Positions 17,619-25,685 are shown, numbered from the stretch's first letter. The stretch: DNA of 43,475 nucleotides from Acetatifactor sp. (GCA_024693365.1 JAILLF010000006.1:1-43475); one strand, 5' to 3'. The notes: generated from the letters alone by a model not told the origin. A program made the numbers and translations.

Positions 17619-18127
17619 TTTCCAGCCTCCTGATAAAATCTCCGCATCTTCTCCCTTGCCCTGGATAGTCGCGTTCGTACTGCGGAATCCGTGATCCTAA
17701 GGATCCTTGCGATTTCTCTTGTCCGGAATCCTTGGACATAATAGAGCGTCACCGTCAGCCTTTCGTCTTCCTCCAAAACTGACAAAATCTCTTTCCACTC
17801 CGCATCTGATCCCGCTTCCTTCGCGGGCACTTCAGGATATTCTTCCATATACACCACGTTCTTTTGGGAATTCATTAGGTCATAACACTTATTGATCAAA
17901 ACTCTGGTGATCCAGCTTCGGAAAAAAGAATTCTCCTTGAGCATTTCCAGCTTTTCCCAACAGGTAAGGATCGTGTCCTGCATGGCGTCCGCCGCATCCT
18001 CGTCATTACGAAGGATTGATCTGGCGATCTTATATAATGCGTGTTTTTGCGATTCCATCAGTTCCGTAAAGGCGTTCGGATCTCTCTCCTTAGCCCTTTG
18101 AACCAATTGTTCCAATGCTTTGTCCAT
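17615..18127 (-). CDS. ECF-type sigma-70 factor
   Basis: A 170-aa two-domain sigma factor of standard length. Region 2 includes DAADAMQDTILTCWEKL and FFRSWITRVLINKC (about 45-80). Region 4 includes DERLTVTLYYVQGFRTREIA and the helix-turn-helix ILRITDSAVRTRLSRAREKM (about 140-165). It should direct RNA polymerase to its own promoter and to stress targets, released from the overlapping membrane anti-sigma factor. GAGG stands about 8 nt upstream of the ATG. Its operon is separated from the toxin locus by about 170 bp without other genes. Confidence 0.95.
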   Translation of the reverse strand: MDKALEQLVQRAKERDPNAFTELMESQKHALYKIARSILRNDEDAADAMQDTILTCWEKLEMLKENSFFRSWITRVLINKCYDLMNSQKNVVYMEEYPEVPAKEAGSDAEWKEILSVLEEDERLTVTLYYVQGFRTREIARILRITDSAVRTRLSRAREKMRRFYQEAGK

Positions 18128-18297
18128 TCCGTCTACCTCATTTTTCTGCGCGCACGTCGGGGAATTACCCCTTCAACCATTAGACGCAGAAAACATTAAA
18201 AATGTCCCAGGCAGAATTATCAGAAATAAACATTTCCGAAGTTCTTAATAGTACATAAAAAGCTTTTTTTCTTAACTGTCTTTCGAAAAAGTATTAT
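18128..18297. other. Leader region upstream of the sigma operon
   Basis: No gene seen. It lies between the divergently read sigma operon and the antisense RNA promoter and presumably contains the sigma promoter, which I could not place with confidence. Confidence 0.4.
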
Positions 18298-18326
18298 TTG
18301 ACAAAAAACAAGGCTAATGCTACTAT
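18298..18326 (+). promoter_or_regulatory. Promoter of the antitoxin RNA
   Basis: TTGACA (18298-18303), a 17-nt spacer and TACTAT (18321-18326) make a near-consensus housekeeping promoter on the plus strand. No protein gene follows it in that direction; the transcript would run into the terminator stem of the convergent toxin gene. Confidence 0.8.
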
Positions 18327-18332
18327 TTAAAC

Positions 18333-18425
18333 ATAAAAGGTGCTACCGATAGACGGTCAGCCCAGTTAGAATTTAATGATTATACAAAAATAATCGCTAT
18401 CCTTGGCTGGGGGCGATTATTTTTG
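18333..18425 (+). ncRNA. Predicted antisense RNA (type I antitoxin)
   Basis: A transcript of about 90 nt is expected from the promoter at 18298-18326 to the hairpin at 18386-18424. It is complementary to the 3' end of the toxin message, including the stop codon and terminator stem, as in txpA/ratA-like pairs. Its first bases, GGTGCTACC (18339-18347) and ACGGT, repeat the 5' leader of the toxin message rather than its complement. The ends are estimated from the promoter and terminator only. Confidence 0.65.
18386..18424. terminator. Shared bidirectional terminator of toxin and antitoxin
   Basis: A perfect 12-bp stem, AAAAATAATCGC / GCGATTATTTTT, with a 15-nt loop. T-rich tracts lie on both sides, so it can stop both convergent transcripts. 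The toxin stop codon (18417-18419) lies inside the stem. Confidence 0.8.
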
Positions 18426-18518
18426 TGTTTTTCCATGTTGAAAGCCTATTGTATATCCGATGCCGAAGCAGGTTCCAGCCAAGGCCAGGACTGCGATCAG
18501 CCCTTCTATCGTCAGCAT
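18417..18518 (-). CDS. Putative holin-like small toxin peptide (type I TA)
   Basis: A 33-aa frame, MLTIEGLIAVLALAGTCFGI followed by GYTIGFQHGKTQK. It is one hydrophobic membrane helix (about 3-25) with a short charged C-terminus, the shape of the Hol_Tox (putative holin-like toxin) peptides of Firmicutes type I systems. GGAGG lies 9 nt before the ATG. A promoter (18630-18658), a structured 5' leader of about 100 nt, a terminator and a convergent antisense RNA complete the locus. Expected action: insertion in the membrane and loss of potential when the antisense RNA is lost. Too short for most gene callers. Confidence 0.78.
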   Translation of the reverse strand: MLTIEGLIAVLALAGTCFGIGYTIGFQHGKTQK

Positions 18519-18629
18519 ATCACACGCCCTCCTTTCCTCGGATTCCCTTTCGGGTTTCTATGTAATCGGAGGGTCACAGTCCCTCCGCAGAGGACTAACC
18601 GCCTACCGTGTATGGTAGCACCCAAATAT

Positions 18630-18658
18630 ATTATAGCAAGCTTCCATAGCCAGAACAA
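18630..18658 (-). promoter_or_regulatory. Promoter of the toxin message
   Basis: On the minus strand, TTGTTC (18653-18658), 17-nt spacer and TATAAT (18630-18635). The predicted start near 18623 gives a leader beginning GGGTGCTACC. The leader shares 9 contiguous bases plus ACGGT with the start of the antisense RNA, forming an inverted repeat in DNA (18339-18357 against 18605-18622). Confidence 0.75.
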
Positions 18659-18728
18659 GTGTTTGTTTCTCAAAAAGACTGACAAATATAGTTCGTCGTT
18701 TTTGTTGTTTTCACCAAAATAACCAACA

Positions 18729-18786
18729 CAACTACAAATGCCCGAAAACGCATTGTTTTCGGGCATAAAAAAGAGCGGGTGATGGG
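18729..18786 (-). repeat. tRNA-Gly 3'-end copy 3 (partial) with terminator hairpin
   Basis: Positions 18774-18786 match the last 13 bases of the tRNA-Gly region. On the minus strand a T-run and a 10-bp hairpin GCCCGAAAAC/GTTTTCGGGC (18740-18764) follow, then CAACTACAAATG read on the plus strand. The same unit occurs at 6709-6767. Here the tRNA match breaks off where the GC-rich hairpin element begins. Confidence 0.7.
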
Positions 18787-18868
18787 GCGCCAGGCTCCGG
18801 GGGAGCCTTCCCGGCGCCGACCGAGCCGAAGGCGAGACACGAACCCTTGGGTTCGAGGTCTCGCCTTC
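18786..18868. repeat. GC-rich double hairpin element
   Basis: Two strong hairpins in tandem. The first pairs GGCGCC (18786-18791) with GGCGCC (18813-18818) and inside it AGGCTCC with GGAGCCT. The second pairs an 11-base arm (18828-18838) with 18858-18868 and inside it CGAACCC with GGGTTCG. GC content is far above the surroundings. It sits between tRNA-Gly and scar 3 and looks like an intergenic repeat or structured RNA. No coding frame is supported. Confidence 0.6.
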
Positions 18869-18874
18869 TTACGT

Positions 18875-18909
18875 AAAAATCCCCTCAGGAAAAACCTGAG
18901 GGGATTTTT
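18875..18909. terminator. Bidirectional terminator after tRNA-Gly
   Basis: A perfect 15-bp stem, AAAAATCCCCTCAGG / CCTGAGGGGATTTTT, with a 5-nt loop. T-runs on both strands. It lies 8 nt beyond the tRNA-Gly 3' end on the minus strand. Confidence 0.9.
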
Positions 18910-18916
18910 TAAGTAA

Positions 18917-18988
18917 AGCGGGTGATGGGAATCGAACCCACGTGTCCAGCTTGGAAGGCTGGCGTACTAACCATTGTACTACACCCGC
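18917..18988 (-). tRNA. tRNA-Gly (anticodon UCC)
   Basis: A complete cloverleaf: acceptor GCGGGTG/CACCCGC, D arm with GTAGTACAATGGTTAGTAC, anticodon arm CCAGC-CTTCCAA-GCTGG with anticodon TCC, T arm with GGTTCGATTCC. Discriminator T; CCA is not encoded. Its 3' end is the sequence copied at 551, 6755 and 18774, so it is the likely integration target of past elements. Confidence 0.97.
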
Positions 18989-19008
18989 AAATGAAATATG
19001 AGGTTTAA

Positions 19009-19081
<73 letters not shown>

Positions 19082-19140
19082 AATCGGACTCAAAGCTCGC
19101 ATGACACTTAGTCGATCAGTTTCTGTGTCACAACAAGGGT

Positions 19141-19169
19141 ATTGTACCCGTTTGAGCCCGAATTGTCAA
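19141..19169 (-). promoter_or_regulatory. Promoter of the tRNA-Phe/tRNA-Gly operon
   Basis: TTGACA (19164-19169), 17-nt spacer, TACAAT (19141-19146) on the minus strand, about 60 bp before tRNA-Phe. No other transcript start is needed for the two tRNAs. Confidence 0.88.
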
Positions 19170-19187
19170 TACCTATCATCAAAAAAA

Positions 19188-20315
19188 TTATTTTACTTCC
19201 ATACTCTCCACGTTCGTGAAGGGGAATGAGATTTTCCAGTCTCCCTCATATCGCTTTGCACCCAAGGAAAAATATCCGCCGACCTCATACTGGTCAAGTT
19301 CCTGCAGAGGAACGCCAAAAACATACTCTTCATACCAGCCAATCCGATCCTTATCCCAAAGGCGCGTCGCCGCCTCGCGAATGATCCACTCCCCATCAGA
19401 ATTTATTAAGTGAACGTCGCCGTGGTCGTCCCTTCCGCGGACGTCCTCGTAATACACCTGCACGTGAAGCTTTCCGTCCACGATCCCGTACGCCGTCACG
19501 TTCGCTCCGTCAGCAATTTTGAATTTCTGCGCCTCGTTGGGCACCAGGCATCTTGGCACCAGTTCATCGTCGCTGGAGTGAACCATGTCGGATCTGCTGC
19601 TTCCAAGCCGTGTTTTTAATTCCCCGCTCGGCAAGGCCTCTGCTTCCTCCATGGGCATGGCCTTTAGGTCAATCTGTGGAAGCAATGTTTCCATCTCCTG
19701 CTTTCCCGAAAGGAAACGCCTTACGCGAAACGTCATTTTCTTTCCGCCAAGCTGCTGGTCATACAGTCCCATCTTTAGCAAGAAGGTGGCGGTGCGCGTC
19801 TCTTCATCATAATCCACCAGGCTGCATCCGCCCCACTGATCGCAGTTGGTCTCGATGCTATAGCTGTCGAAAAGGTCGGTCGTGCCGTCTATGCGGTCTC
19901 CCTCAAGATCCCGAAGCGTTACGTAGGCATCCACGACGTCGCCTTCCACGCAAATGCCTGCGATCCGCATCTCAATGCCCTGATCCACGCTGGACTTCTC
20001 CACGGGCACCATCTTTTCAGCCAGGTATGGATTCAGCTTATATAAAAACTCATATGCTTTTAAGCTTCCGGTTGCAGTTGCAACGGACAGAGAAGTAAAT
20101 CCAACGACAAGTACTGCTGCCACGCATGCCGCAATCTTTAGCAGCCGCGCCATAAATTTCTTCTTCGCGGTTTTTTCCTGCTTCGCGAATGCAATGACTT
20201 TACCGTCATCGCCGCGTTCCGTGCCACGAATCGCCTCTTCTATAAACTTATCATCCAGCCCGGCAAGAAACGTTTCCGCCACGCCCGCGCTCTTTAAGAC
20301 TTCTTTTTGATTCAT
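19188..20315 (-). CDS. DUF4179-type membrane anti-sigma factor
   Basis: A 375-aa protein with a 58-residue cytosolic head (DDKFIEEAIRG within it), one membrane helix (about 59-80) and a 295-residue outer part. The head, the helix and the following SLKAYEFLYKLNPYLAEKMVPV stretch are characteristic of DUF4179 proteins encoded with ECF sigma factors in clostridia. The outer part (GIEMRIAGICVEGDVVDAYV, then VDGKLHVQVYYED) resembles the DUF5643 fold. The ATG overlaps the sigma stop by 4 nt (ATGA). Presumed role: retains the 20312-20869 sigma factor at the membrane. Confidence 0.87.
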   Translation of the reverse strand: MNQKEVLKSAGVAETFLAGLDDKFIEEAIRGTERGDDGKVIAFAKQEKTAKKKFMARLLKIAACVAAVLVVGFTSLSVATATGSLKAYEFLYKLNPYLAEKMVPVEKSSVDQGIEMRIAGICVEGDVVDAYVTLRDLEGDRIDGTTDLFDSYSIETNCDQWGGCSLVDYDEETRTATFLLKMGLYDQQLGGKKMTFRVRRFLSGKQEMETLLPQIDLKAMPMEEAEALPSGELKTRLGSSRSDMVHSSDDELVPRCLVPNEAQKFKIADGANVTAYGIVDGKLHVQVYYEDVRGRDDHGDVHLINSDGEWIIREAATRLWDKDRIGWYEEYVFGVPLQELDQYEVGGYFSLGAKRYEGDWKISFPFTNVESMEVK

Positions 20316-20869
20316 CCAATCAGTTCCTCCGCTTTCAAGTATTTTTGCAGTCTTTCCTTCAATCGGTGCAATCGCACGTTGACGTAATTCGTGCTCTGCC
20401 CAATTTCATTCGCAATCTCATTCGCGTTCTTGCAAAACCAATAGCGGTTTACGAAAATGATCCTGTCCGTCTTCTCCTGTTTTTCCAGGAAATGGTTGAT
20501 TGCTCCCTTCAGCTCCCCGCTAAGGATTGCATCCTCCACGTTCTCCTTGCTGCGGAGAACTTCCTCCAATTCCTCCAGGCATACGTCATATTCCGACTTT
20601 CGTTTTTGTGCCAGATCCGCGCGCATCTTGCTCAAGGACAGGTTTCTTGTGATGCGTGCAACGTACGCCCCCAGGAACGTCGGGCGCTCCGGCGGAATGT
20701 TATTCCATGCGGCAAGATACGCGTCATTCACGCACTCCTCCGCATCCTCTTCACTCCCAAGGATCTTGACGGACAAGGCCTTACATCTTCTCCCGTATTT
20801 ATTTGCGAGCTCTGAAATTGCCTTCTCTGAGCGCTCAAAAAACAAATCGACAATCAGCTGATCTTCCAC
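20312..20869 (-). CDS. ECF-type sigma-70 factor
   Basis: A 185-aa sigma factor. Region 2: DAEECVNDAYLAAWNNIPPE and LGAYVARITRNLSLSKMR (about 40-80). Region 4: DRIIFVNRYWFCKNANEIA and the helix-turn-helix IGQSTNYVNVRLHRLKERL (about 140-175). It is closer in sequence to the sigma half of the 5055-6485 fusion (shared CVNDxxLxAWNxIPP) than to the 17615 factor. The start is GTG at 20869, 7 nt after GGAGG; no ATG is better placed. Cotranscribed with the overlapping DUF4179 gene. Confidence 0.94.
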   Translation of the reverse strand: MEDQLIVDLFFERSEKAISELANKYGRRCKALSVKILGSEEDAEECVNDAYLAAWNNIPPERPTFLGAYVARITRNLSLSKMRADLAQKRKSEYDVCLEELEEVLRSKENVEDAILSGELKGAINHFLEKQEKTDRIIFVNRYWFCKNANEIANEIGQSTNYVNVRLHRLKERLQKYLKAEELIG

Positions 20870-20952
20870 TTCCTCACCTCCGTTACAATCCTATAGTAGC
20901 GTTTTTTGATGGAAAATTACAGCTTCCCTGAAAAAAAGACGAAGAAAATGCG

Positions 20953-20986
20953 AAAAAATCAGCAGGAGCCTTTCGCATCCTGCTGA
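20953..20986 (-). terminator. Terminator of BlaI/M56 module 3
   Basis: The 9-bp stem TCAGCAGGA / TCCTGCTGA is followed on the minus strand by six T. It stands just past the stop of the 21000-24998 gene and upstream of the sigma gene. Confidence 0.85.
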
Positions 20987-20999
20987 TTCTCAAACTTAT

Positions 21000-23900
21000 T
21001 TATGGTTTCTTTTTTATCATCACGTTGCCATCCTTTACGCTGACAAGGTGATTGGCTCTATTCAAATAAGGTTCCAGCGCTTTCTCATATTCTTCCTTGT
21101 CCTTTTCGAAACTCTTAGACGAGGAATCCGCGCTTCTTTCGCAGACCACCTGCTCGTTCCCATTGGCGTCCATATAGAATACCTTAAAGCTCTCGAAGCT
21201 CACGTTCTCCGCGGTCTCTTTGTACGAAGTGCACTGCACCACGTATACCAGATCCTCAAACATGGTAAGGTAAATCGTCTGCATCGCCGGAGTGTCCACG
21301 TAAAGAGACATTTCACAAAGAACCTTGCCGTTATGTGCTTTCATCTCAATGGTGACGGCGCGGTCAGCGTCCTTCATGGAGCTTTCGTAATCCACCGTAA
21401 CCGTATCCGGCGTTCTGCCGTGGGTCAGATGGCAGGTGTATATGTTTTGCCCTTTCTGTAGGTCCACAAGAATCTTGTCCTTGTTATCACAATACTTTAC
21501 GTATTCCGCACATGCCATCCAGCATGCATTCAAGGAATTCATGCTTTCCTTCAGGTTCGTCACGTCCTTTAAGGGTATGATCTTCGGGATCTCACTGCCC
21601 AACCTGCTGTCCTCGTAATTGATCATGGCATAAAGCTCTTCAACGATGGCATATAAATCCTTCCAAATCTCAGTTACGTCATATTTACCGCCAATCTGAA
21701 CGCCCTGATCCACGTCTGCGCTCACAAGCAGCCTCGCGTCCCTGATCCATTCGTCCAACGTCGACGTGTACGTTTCCATCTTAAGAACGTCAAGCGTGTC
21801 TTCCGGCGTTGCGAGGGAAATATTTGTAACCTTTGCCGTCTCTATCTTGCGCATCTGGCCAAGTTCGTCAAACGCAAATACGGAATATTCCGCATCCTTG
21901 ATTCCTTGGAACATGGAATGATTTTCCTCTAAAAGATAGTTCTTGCCATCCTTCTCGCAAAGGAAAACCATGCCATTTCCTGCATGCGCCTTCGCCAAAG
22001 TTTTCTCCCACAGCACACAATTTCTATCAAATGCATCCTGCGCCACGTCTTTGTTCTTCCATGACTGCTCCTGCTTTGCGCCGTCATATACCCTGATGAA
22101 ACAGATTTCTCCCTGCGTTAAGCGATCCTTCCAGCTTACGTCCCGGTTTTCCTCCTGATAGGTTACGCTGGTAACAACCCAATCCGGCACGCCGTCCATG
22201 TTCAGATCTGCTTTTTCACTCGAGATGATGCTCTCTCCCGCGAATATTTCCGTTAGGTCAATTTCCTGAACAGGCTCAGCCCATGCTTCTTTTAATTCAA
22301 CGTCTCCAACGATAAAGCTTCCGTCCGGGCGATAGTCCAAGCGACATTCCAGATCAATTCCGCCATATTCCGGCGCTTCTCTGTTTGCCAGCATGACTTC
22401 TCCTGCCACGTCATAGAAAAGATAATCATCCGTCACGGAAAAGACCTCCGACTCACCGTAGCCATACCATAATAACTGATCTTCTCCCGATGCCAATGCA
22501 GTAATCTCCTCCAAAGAAGCGTATGCCTCGTCTCCGTCCGTCGTCATCACGCCCAGCATGAGATTCTTTTCATCATATTGATACCTGACCATCTTCTCCA
22601 ACTGCCCAAACATTCCCTGCCTCTTGGGTTCGTAAATCTCCAGTCCCTTCTCCGTGATCTCCAAAATGCGAAGCTGATTCCCATAGACACCAGTGCCGGT
22701 CTTTCCCAGGGTGATCAGCGCAAACTCTTTCTGTCCGTCCTGATCGTAGTCTCCGCAATAAATCTTGGGCAGTTCACCGTGAACGTTCATCCAATAGCCA
22801 TGAATGGGATAAGCCTGGTCGCCTACGCGAAGCATCATGGCATTTCCGTCATAGAATCCGTAAAGGCATGCATCCTCTTTGGGAAGCTCCTCTATGACGC
22901 CATATTTTCCAAATTTCTCCGGATTCCAGCAAATATAGATTTCCGGACAGTCTTCGCTTAACGGTTCCCCATAATTTCCGGCCCGGATCACGTCCTCTAT
23001 CTGAAGCGTTATGCCGCGAAGCTGCTCTGCCGTCGTCGCAGCAAGCTCCTCCTTCTGCCTTTTGATCTGATCCGTTTTTGTAAGCAAAAGTTTTCTTGAA
23101 TCCTCTTCTAATAACGGGTCAGCAATCGTTTTTTCAACAAGAAGGTAAGGATACCAAATCGCGCCTTTTTGTGCCATGTAGTAATGCGCGGTTTCACCGT
23201 TCGCAAACGTATACGCCACGATCACGCTGCTAAAAGATTCCTGCCATGCCTCGCCGTTGCCGCCTTTTAAGGGAAGAAGCGTCTCCAGGGCCGTCACGGG
23301 ATCAAGGAGCGCCTGATACTTCTCCGATTCCTCCTTCCTCCAGTTTTCCGCCAGTTGATCCAGATAAAATACCTCATACCTGCCTTCATCAAATCCAAAA
23401 TAGGGTATGTTCGCCGGTGCCGTCCTGGTTTCCACAACGTTGCGGAAATGCATGTCTGCCTGGATTGCCTGATCCAGATTTGTGATCTCCGTGATCATGT
23501 CATTGGTTAATTCTGGCAATCCTTCCGTTGGCTCAGGGTTTGCCCCGCCCCCGGTAGTGTCATCCGTGGTTTCTTCCTTGCCCGCTGCTTCTTCCTTGTT
23601 TGCGCCAGGCCTTGTCGCAAGGCATCCCGCCAAAAGGACAACAAGACATGCCATCAAAATGGTCATTCCAAGCGGTCTTTTTTTGAATTTCAAGGCTTCC
23701 CGGATCCGGCTCTCCGCATTGCTCTCGCCAAAGGTTGCCGCAAGGGACAGACCGCTTTTCTTGGCGGCAAAGTGCAGGATCGCTTTTGCGTAATCCTTCT
23801 TTTTCTCCTGTCCGATCTGTGACAAAACGCCTTCGTCACAGGCCATTTCCATGTCTTTGTTGAACAGGTAAATGCTGATCCAAACCAGCGGATTCCACCA

Positions 23901-24998
23901 ATGCAGACAAAGTGCCACCAGGGAAATCATCTTCCAAAGCGGATCGCGGCGTTTTAGATGAACGCCCTCGTGACAAAGGATCATCTCCGCGTTTCCTTCC
24001 GCCTTCTCCTCAAAATTCACCGGTACGTAGATCCCCGGGCGCAGTACGCCAAAGGACATGGGAACGCCCGATACGTCACTGATTTTTACGGGATATTTTT
24101 CCCACTCGCCGGCAGGGAGCGATTCTCCGAGCCGCTTTGTCAATCTGGCATAGCGCATGATTCCAAACAGGAAAAGCAAGATCGTTCCAAAGCACCAGAT
24201 CACGCCCAGCACGTTGACAAAGCTCTTTCCCTGCACGCTTTGAAACCATGCGGGCACCGCCGACCACCAGCCGGCCAAAACGTTTCCTCTCTGCGTGCCG
24301 GTCTTCCCAATCTCCTTTTCCGCATCCGCACCTGCCAGGTCCATCCGTACTTCCGCTGACGGGCTCTCCGCGTCATGCTTTGCACGTCCCTGCGCGCCGT
24401 CTTCCGTCTTCGCAGCCAGTCTATCCGCGCCCTGCGCTTCCTCAATCTTCAGATATTCTTCCCCGTCAGAAGCGTTCATGGAGAGTTCGTCTTGCCCGCC
24501 CAGGTTCGACGCTGGAGCGCCTTCGCTTCCGCTTGGATTTTCTAAGGCCTCACTGCCTTGATTTCCCGCCTTCTGCAGGAACTCAGAAATCTGATCTCCT
24601 GACTTCGATGCATCCTGAGAACTCTGCCCAACACCATTCGGCAAGCCCTGTTTGTCTGCATTCTGCGCATTTGCTCCCTGTAACGCATCACTTTGAACCT
24701 TTGCAATCTGAGCGCCTTGACTGACGTCCTCCGCACCATTGAACAAGGCATCGCCAGTTACGGATTCCACTTTTTCCACAGAAGTCTGCTCGTTCTGCGT
24801 CATAAATTGCCCTACGAACGCAGGCACCGGAACTTCCACTGCATAAGGGCACAGGAGCCGGAACAGCACTGCGACCCACAAAAGGCTGGCAACCCGATTG
24901 GAAAATTTCTTAAATATGGGCCTTAACAGAAGCACCAGCAGAATGACAACGGACGCTTCCAATGCCATGATAAAATAGCTTTGAAAAAATTGCGTCAT
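21000..24998 (-). CDS. Giant M56 (BlaR1-type) metallopeptidase with large sensor region (module 3)
   Basis: A 1332-aa protein, over twice the length of classical BlaR1. Two N-terminal helices; a polar loop rich in Q, S, G and A (about 75-240); a helix near 260-285; zinc motif HEGVH (343-347) in CHEGVHLKRRDPLWKM; a helix near 440-465 (LGMTILMACLVVLLAGC). About 860 outer residues follow. They include DYDQDGQKEFALIT and DLNMDGVPDWVVTS, calcium-loop repeats like those of the split M56 gene, and several beta-rich blocks. The ATG overlaps the BlaI stop by 4 nt. The zinc motif keeps H, E and H, so it is probably active. The signal is unknown. Confidence 0.88.
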   Translation of the reverse strand: MTQFFQSYFIMALEASVVILLVLLLRPIFKKFSNRVASLLWVAVLFRLLCPYAVEVPVPAFVGQFMTQNEQTSVEKVESVTGDALFNGAEDVSQGAQIAKVQSDALQGANAQNADKQGLPNGVGQSSQDASKSGDQISEFLQKAGNQGSEALENPSGSEGAPASNLGGQDELSMNASDGEEYLKIEEAQGADRLAAKTEDGAQGRAKHDAESPSAEVRMDLAGADAEKEIGKTGTQRGNVLAGWWSAVPAWFQSVQGKSFVNVLGVIWCFGTILLFLFGIMRYARLTKRLGESLPAGEWEKYPVKISDVSGVPMSFGVLRPGIYVPVNFEEKAEGNAEMILCHEGVHLKRRDPLWKMISLVALCLHWWNPLVWISIYLFNKDMEMACDEGVLSQIGQEKKKDYAKAILHFAAKKSGLSLAATFGESNAESRIREALKFKKRPLGMTILMACLVVLLAGCLATRPGANKEEAAGKEETTDDTTGGGANPEPTEGLPELTNDMITEITNLDQAIQADMHFRNVVETRTAPANIPYFGFDEGRYEVFYLDQLAENWRKEESEKYQALLDPVTALETLLPLKGGNGEAWQESFSSVIVAYTFANGETAHYYMAQKGAIWYPYLLVEKTIADPLLEEDSRKLLLTKTDQIKRQKEELAATTAEQLRGITLQIEDVIRAGNYGEPLSEDCPEIYICWNPEKFGKYGVIEELPKEDACLYGFYDGNAMMLRVGDQAYPIHGYWMNVHGELPKIYCGDYDQDGQKEFALITLGKTGTGVYGNQLRILEITEKGLEIYEPKRQGMFGQLEKMVRYQYDEKNLMLGVMTTDGDEAYASLEEITALASGEDQLLWYGYGESEVFSVTDDYLFYDVAGEVMLANREAPEYGGIDLECRLDYRPDGSFIVGDVELKEAWAEPVQEIDLTEIFAGESIISSEKADLNMDGVPDWVVTSVTYQEENRDVSWKDRLTQGEICFIRVYDGAKQEQSWKNKDVAQDAFDRNCVLWEKTLAKAHAGNGMVFLCEKDGKNYLLEENHSMFQGIKDAEYSVFAFDELGQMRKIETAKVTNISLATPEDTLDVLKMETYTSTLDEWIRDARLLVSADVDQGVQIGGKYDVTEIWKDLYAIVEELYAMINYEDSRLGSEIPKIIPLKDVTNLKESMNSLNACWMACAEYVKYCDNKDKILVDLQKGQNIYTCHLTHGRTPDTVTVDYESSMKDADRAVTIEMKAHNGKVLCEMSLYVDTPAMQTIYLTMFEDLVYVVQCTSYKETAENVSFESFKVFYMDANGNEQVVCERSADSSSKSFEKDKEEYEKALEPYLNRANHLVSVKDGNVMIKKKP

Positions 24999-25354
24999 TC
25001 CTTCGCCTCCTCAATCAACTTTTGTAACCGCTCCGCCTCATCCTTTGTTAGCTTCCTGTCCTGCAAAAAAGCCGCAAAGAAATCCGGAAGGGAACCGCCG
25101 TATGCCTTGTGAAGGAGAGATTCGCCCTCGGACTTGTTTACCTGTTCCCTTTCCACCATGGCTTCCACCTTCTTGTTTTCAAATAAAAGCAACCCCTTTT
25201 CACCCATGCGCTTTAACATGGTATATACGGTTGATTTTTTCCAGTCATATTTTTCCAGACAGATCCCGGCAAGCTCCATCGCTGAGATCGGTTCCTTCTC
25301 CCAGATCACGTCCATCAATCGGTATTCACTCTCGCTCAATTTTACGTCCGTCAT
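24995..25354 (-). CDS. BlaI/MecI/CopY family repressor (module 3)
   Basis: A 119-aa repressor. The DNA-binding half has LSESEYRLMDVIWEKEPISA and YDWKKSTVYTMLKRMGEKG; the dimerisation half has SLPDFFAAFLQDRKLTKDEAE. The ATG at 25354 follows AGAGGG by 6 nt and gives the usual family length; an 11-codon longer frame lacks a ribosome binding site. It overlaps the giant M56 gene by 4 nt. Its operators (GTCGAC type) lie 46-98 bp upstream. Confidence 0.9.
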   Translation of the reverse strand: MTDVKLSESEYRLMDVIWEKEPISAMELAGICLEKYDWKKSTVYTMLKRMGEKGLLLFENKKVEAMVEREQVNKSEGESLLHKAYGGSLPDFFAAFLQDRKLTKDEAERLQKLIEEAKE

Positions 25355-25399
25355 GATCATCCCTCTCGTTTTCCCCGGAATTTTCATCCATGCTTTATA

Positions 25400-25452
25400 G
25401 TCGACATGTGTCGACTCGTCTTTATTCTACATTTGTCGACCTAAAAAGTCAA
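25400..25452 (-). promoter_or_regulatory. Promoter and twin operators of BlaI/M56 module 3
   Basis: TTGACT (25447-25452), 17-nt spacer and TAGAAT (25424-25429) on the minus strand. One perfect dyad GTCGACATGTGTCGAC (25400-25415) lies after the start. A degenerate copy (25425-25440, 13 of 16 bases the same) fills the spacer and touches the -10. Same geometry as modules 1 and 2. Confidence 0.85.
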
Positions 25453-25685
25453 GTCTCTTTTAAACTTTTCTTTTTTTCACGTCCGAAACGTGATAAACTG
25501 AAGAAAACCCTTATTTTACGGGAATTGCAACCGCCAGTTGACAAATTGAAAGGTCCAATTTATGGCTTGCAACCCACCTTCATGGTACGATGAACTTGCT
25601 TAAGTGAACGAAATTTCATCCAACCGCAAAACAGACCGGCGGCCTTCTCAAGGCACGATCAGCAGAAAAAGAAAGGGGAAAAAAT
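25453..25685 (+). promoter_or_regulatory. Intergenic region with possible XRE gene promoter
   Basis: No gene. A TTGACA (25538-25543) is followed after 17 nt by TATGGC, a poor -10, so the promoter call is weak. The ribosome binding site AAAGGGG lies just before the ATG at 25686. Confidence 0.35.

Noticed and set aside
19201..20100. Apparent excess of the tetramer ACGT
   Set aside because: A hand count in this stretch gave 8 ACGT, 6 ACGC, 2 ACGA and 2 ACGG. The excess is modest and can come from GAC-GTN and AAC-GTN codon pairs.
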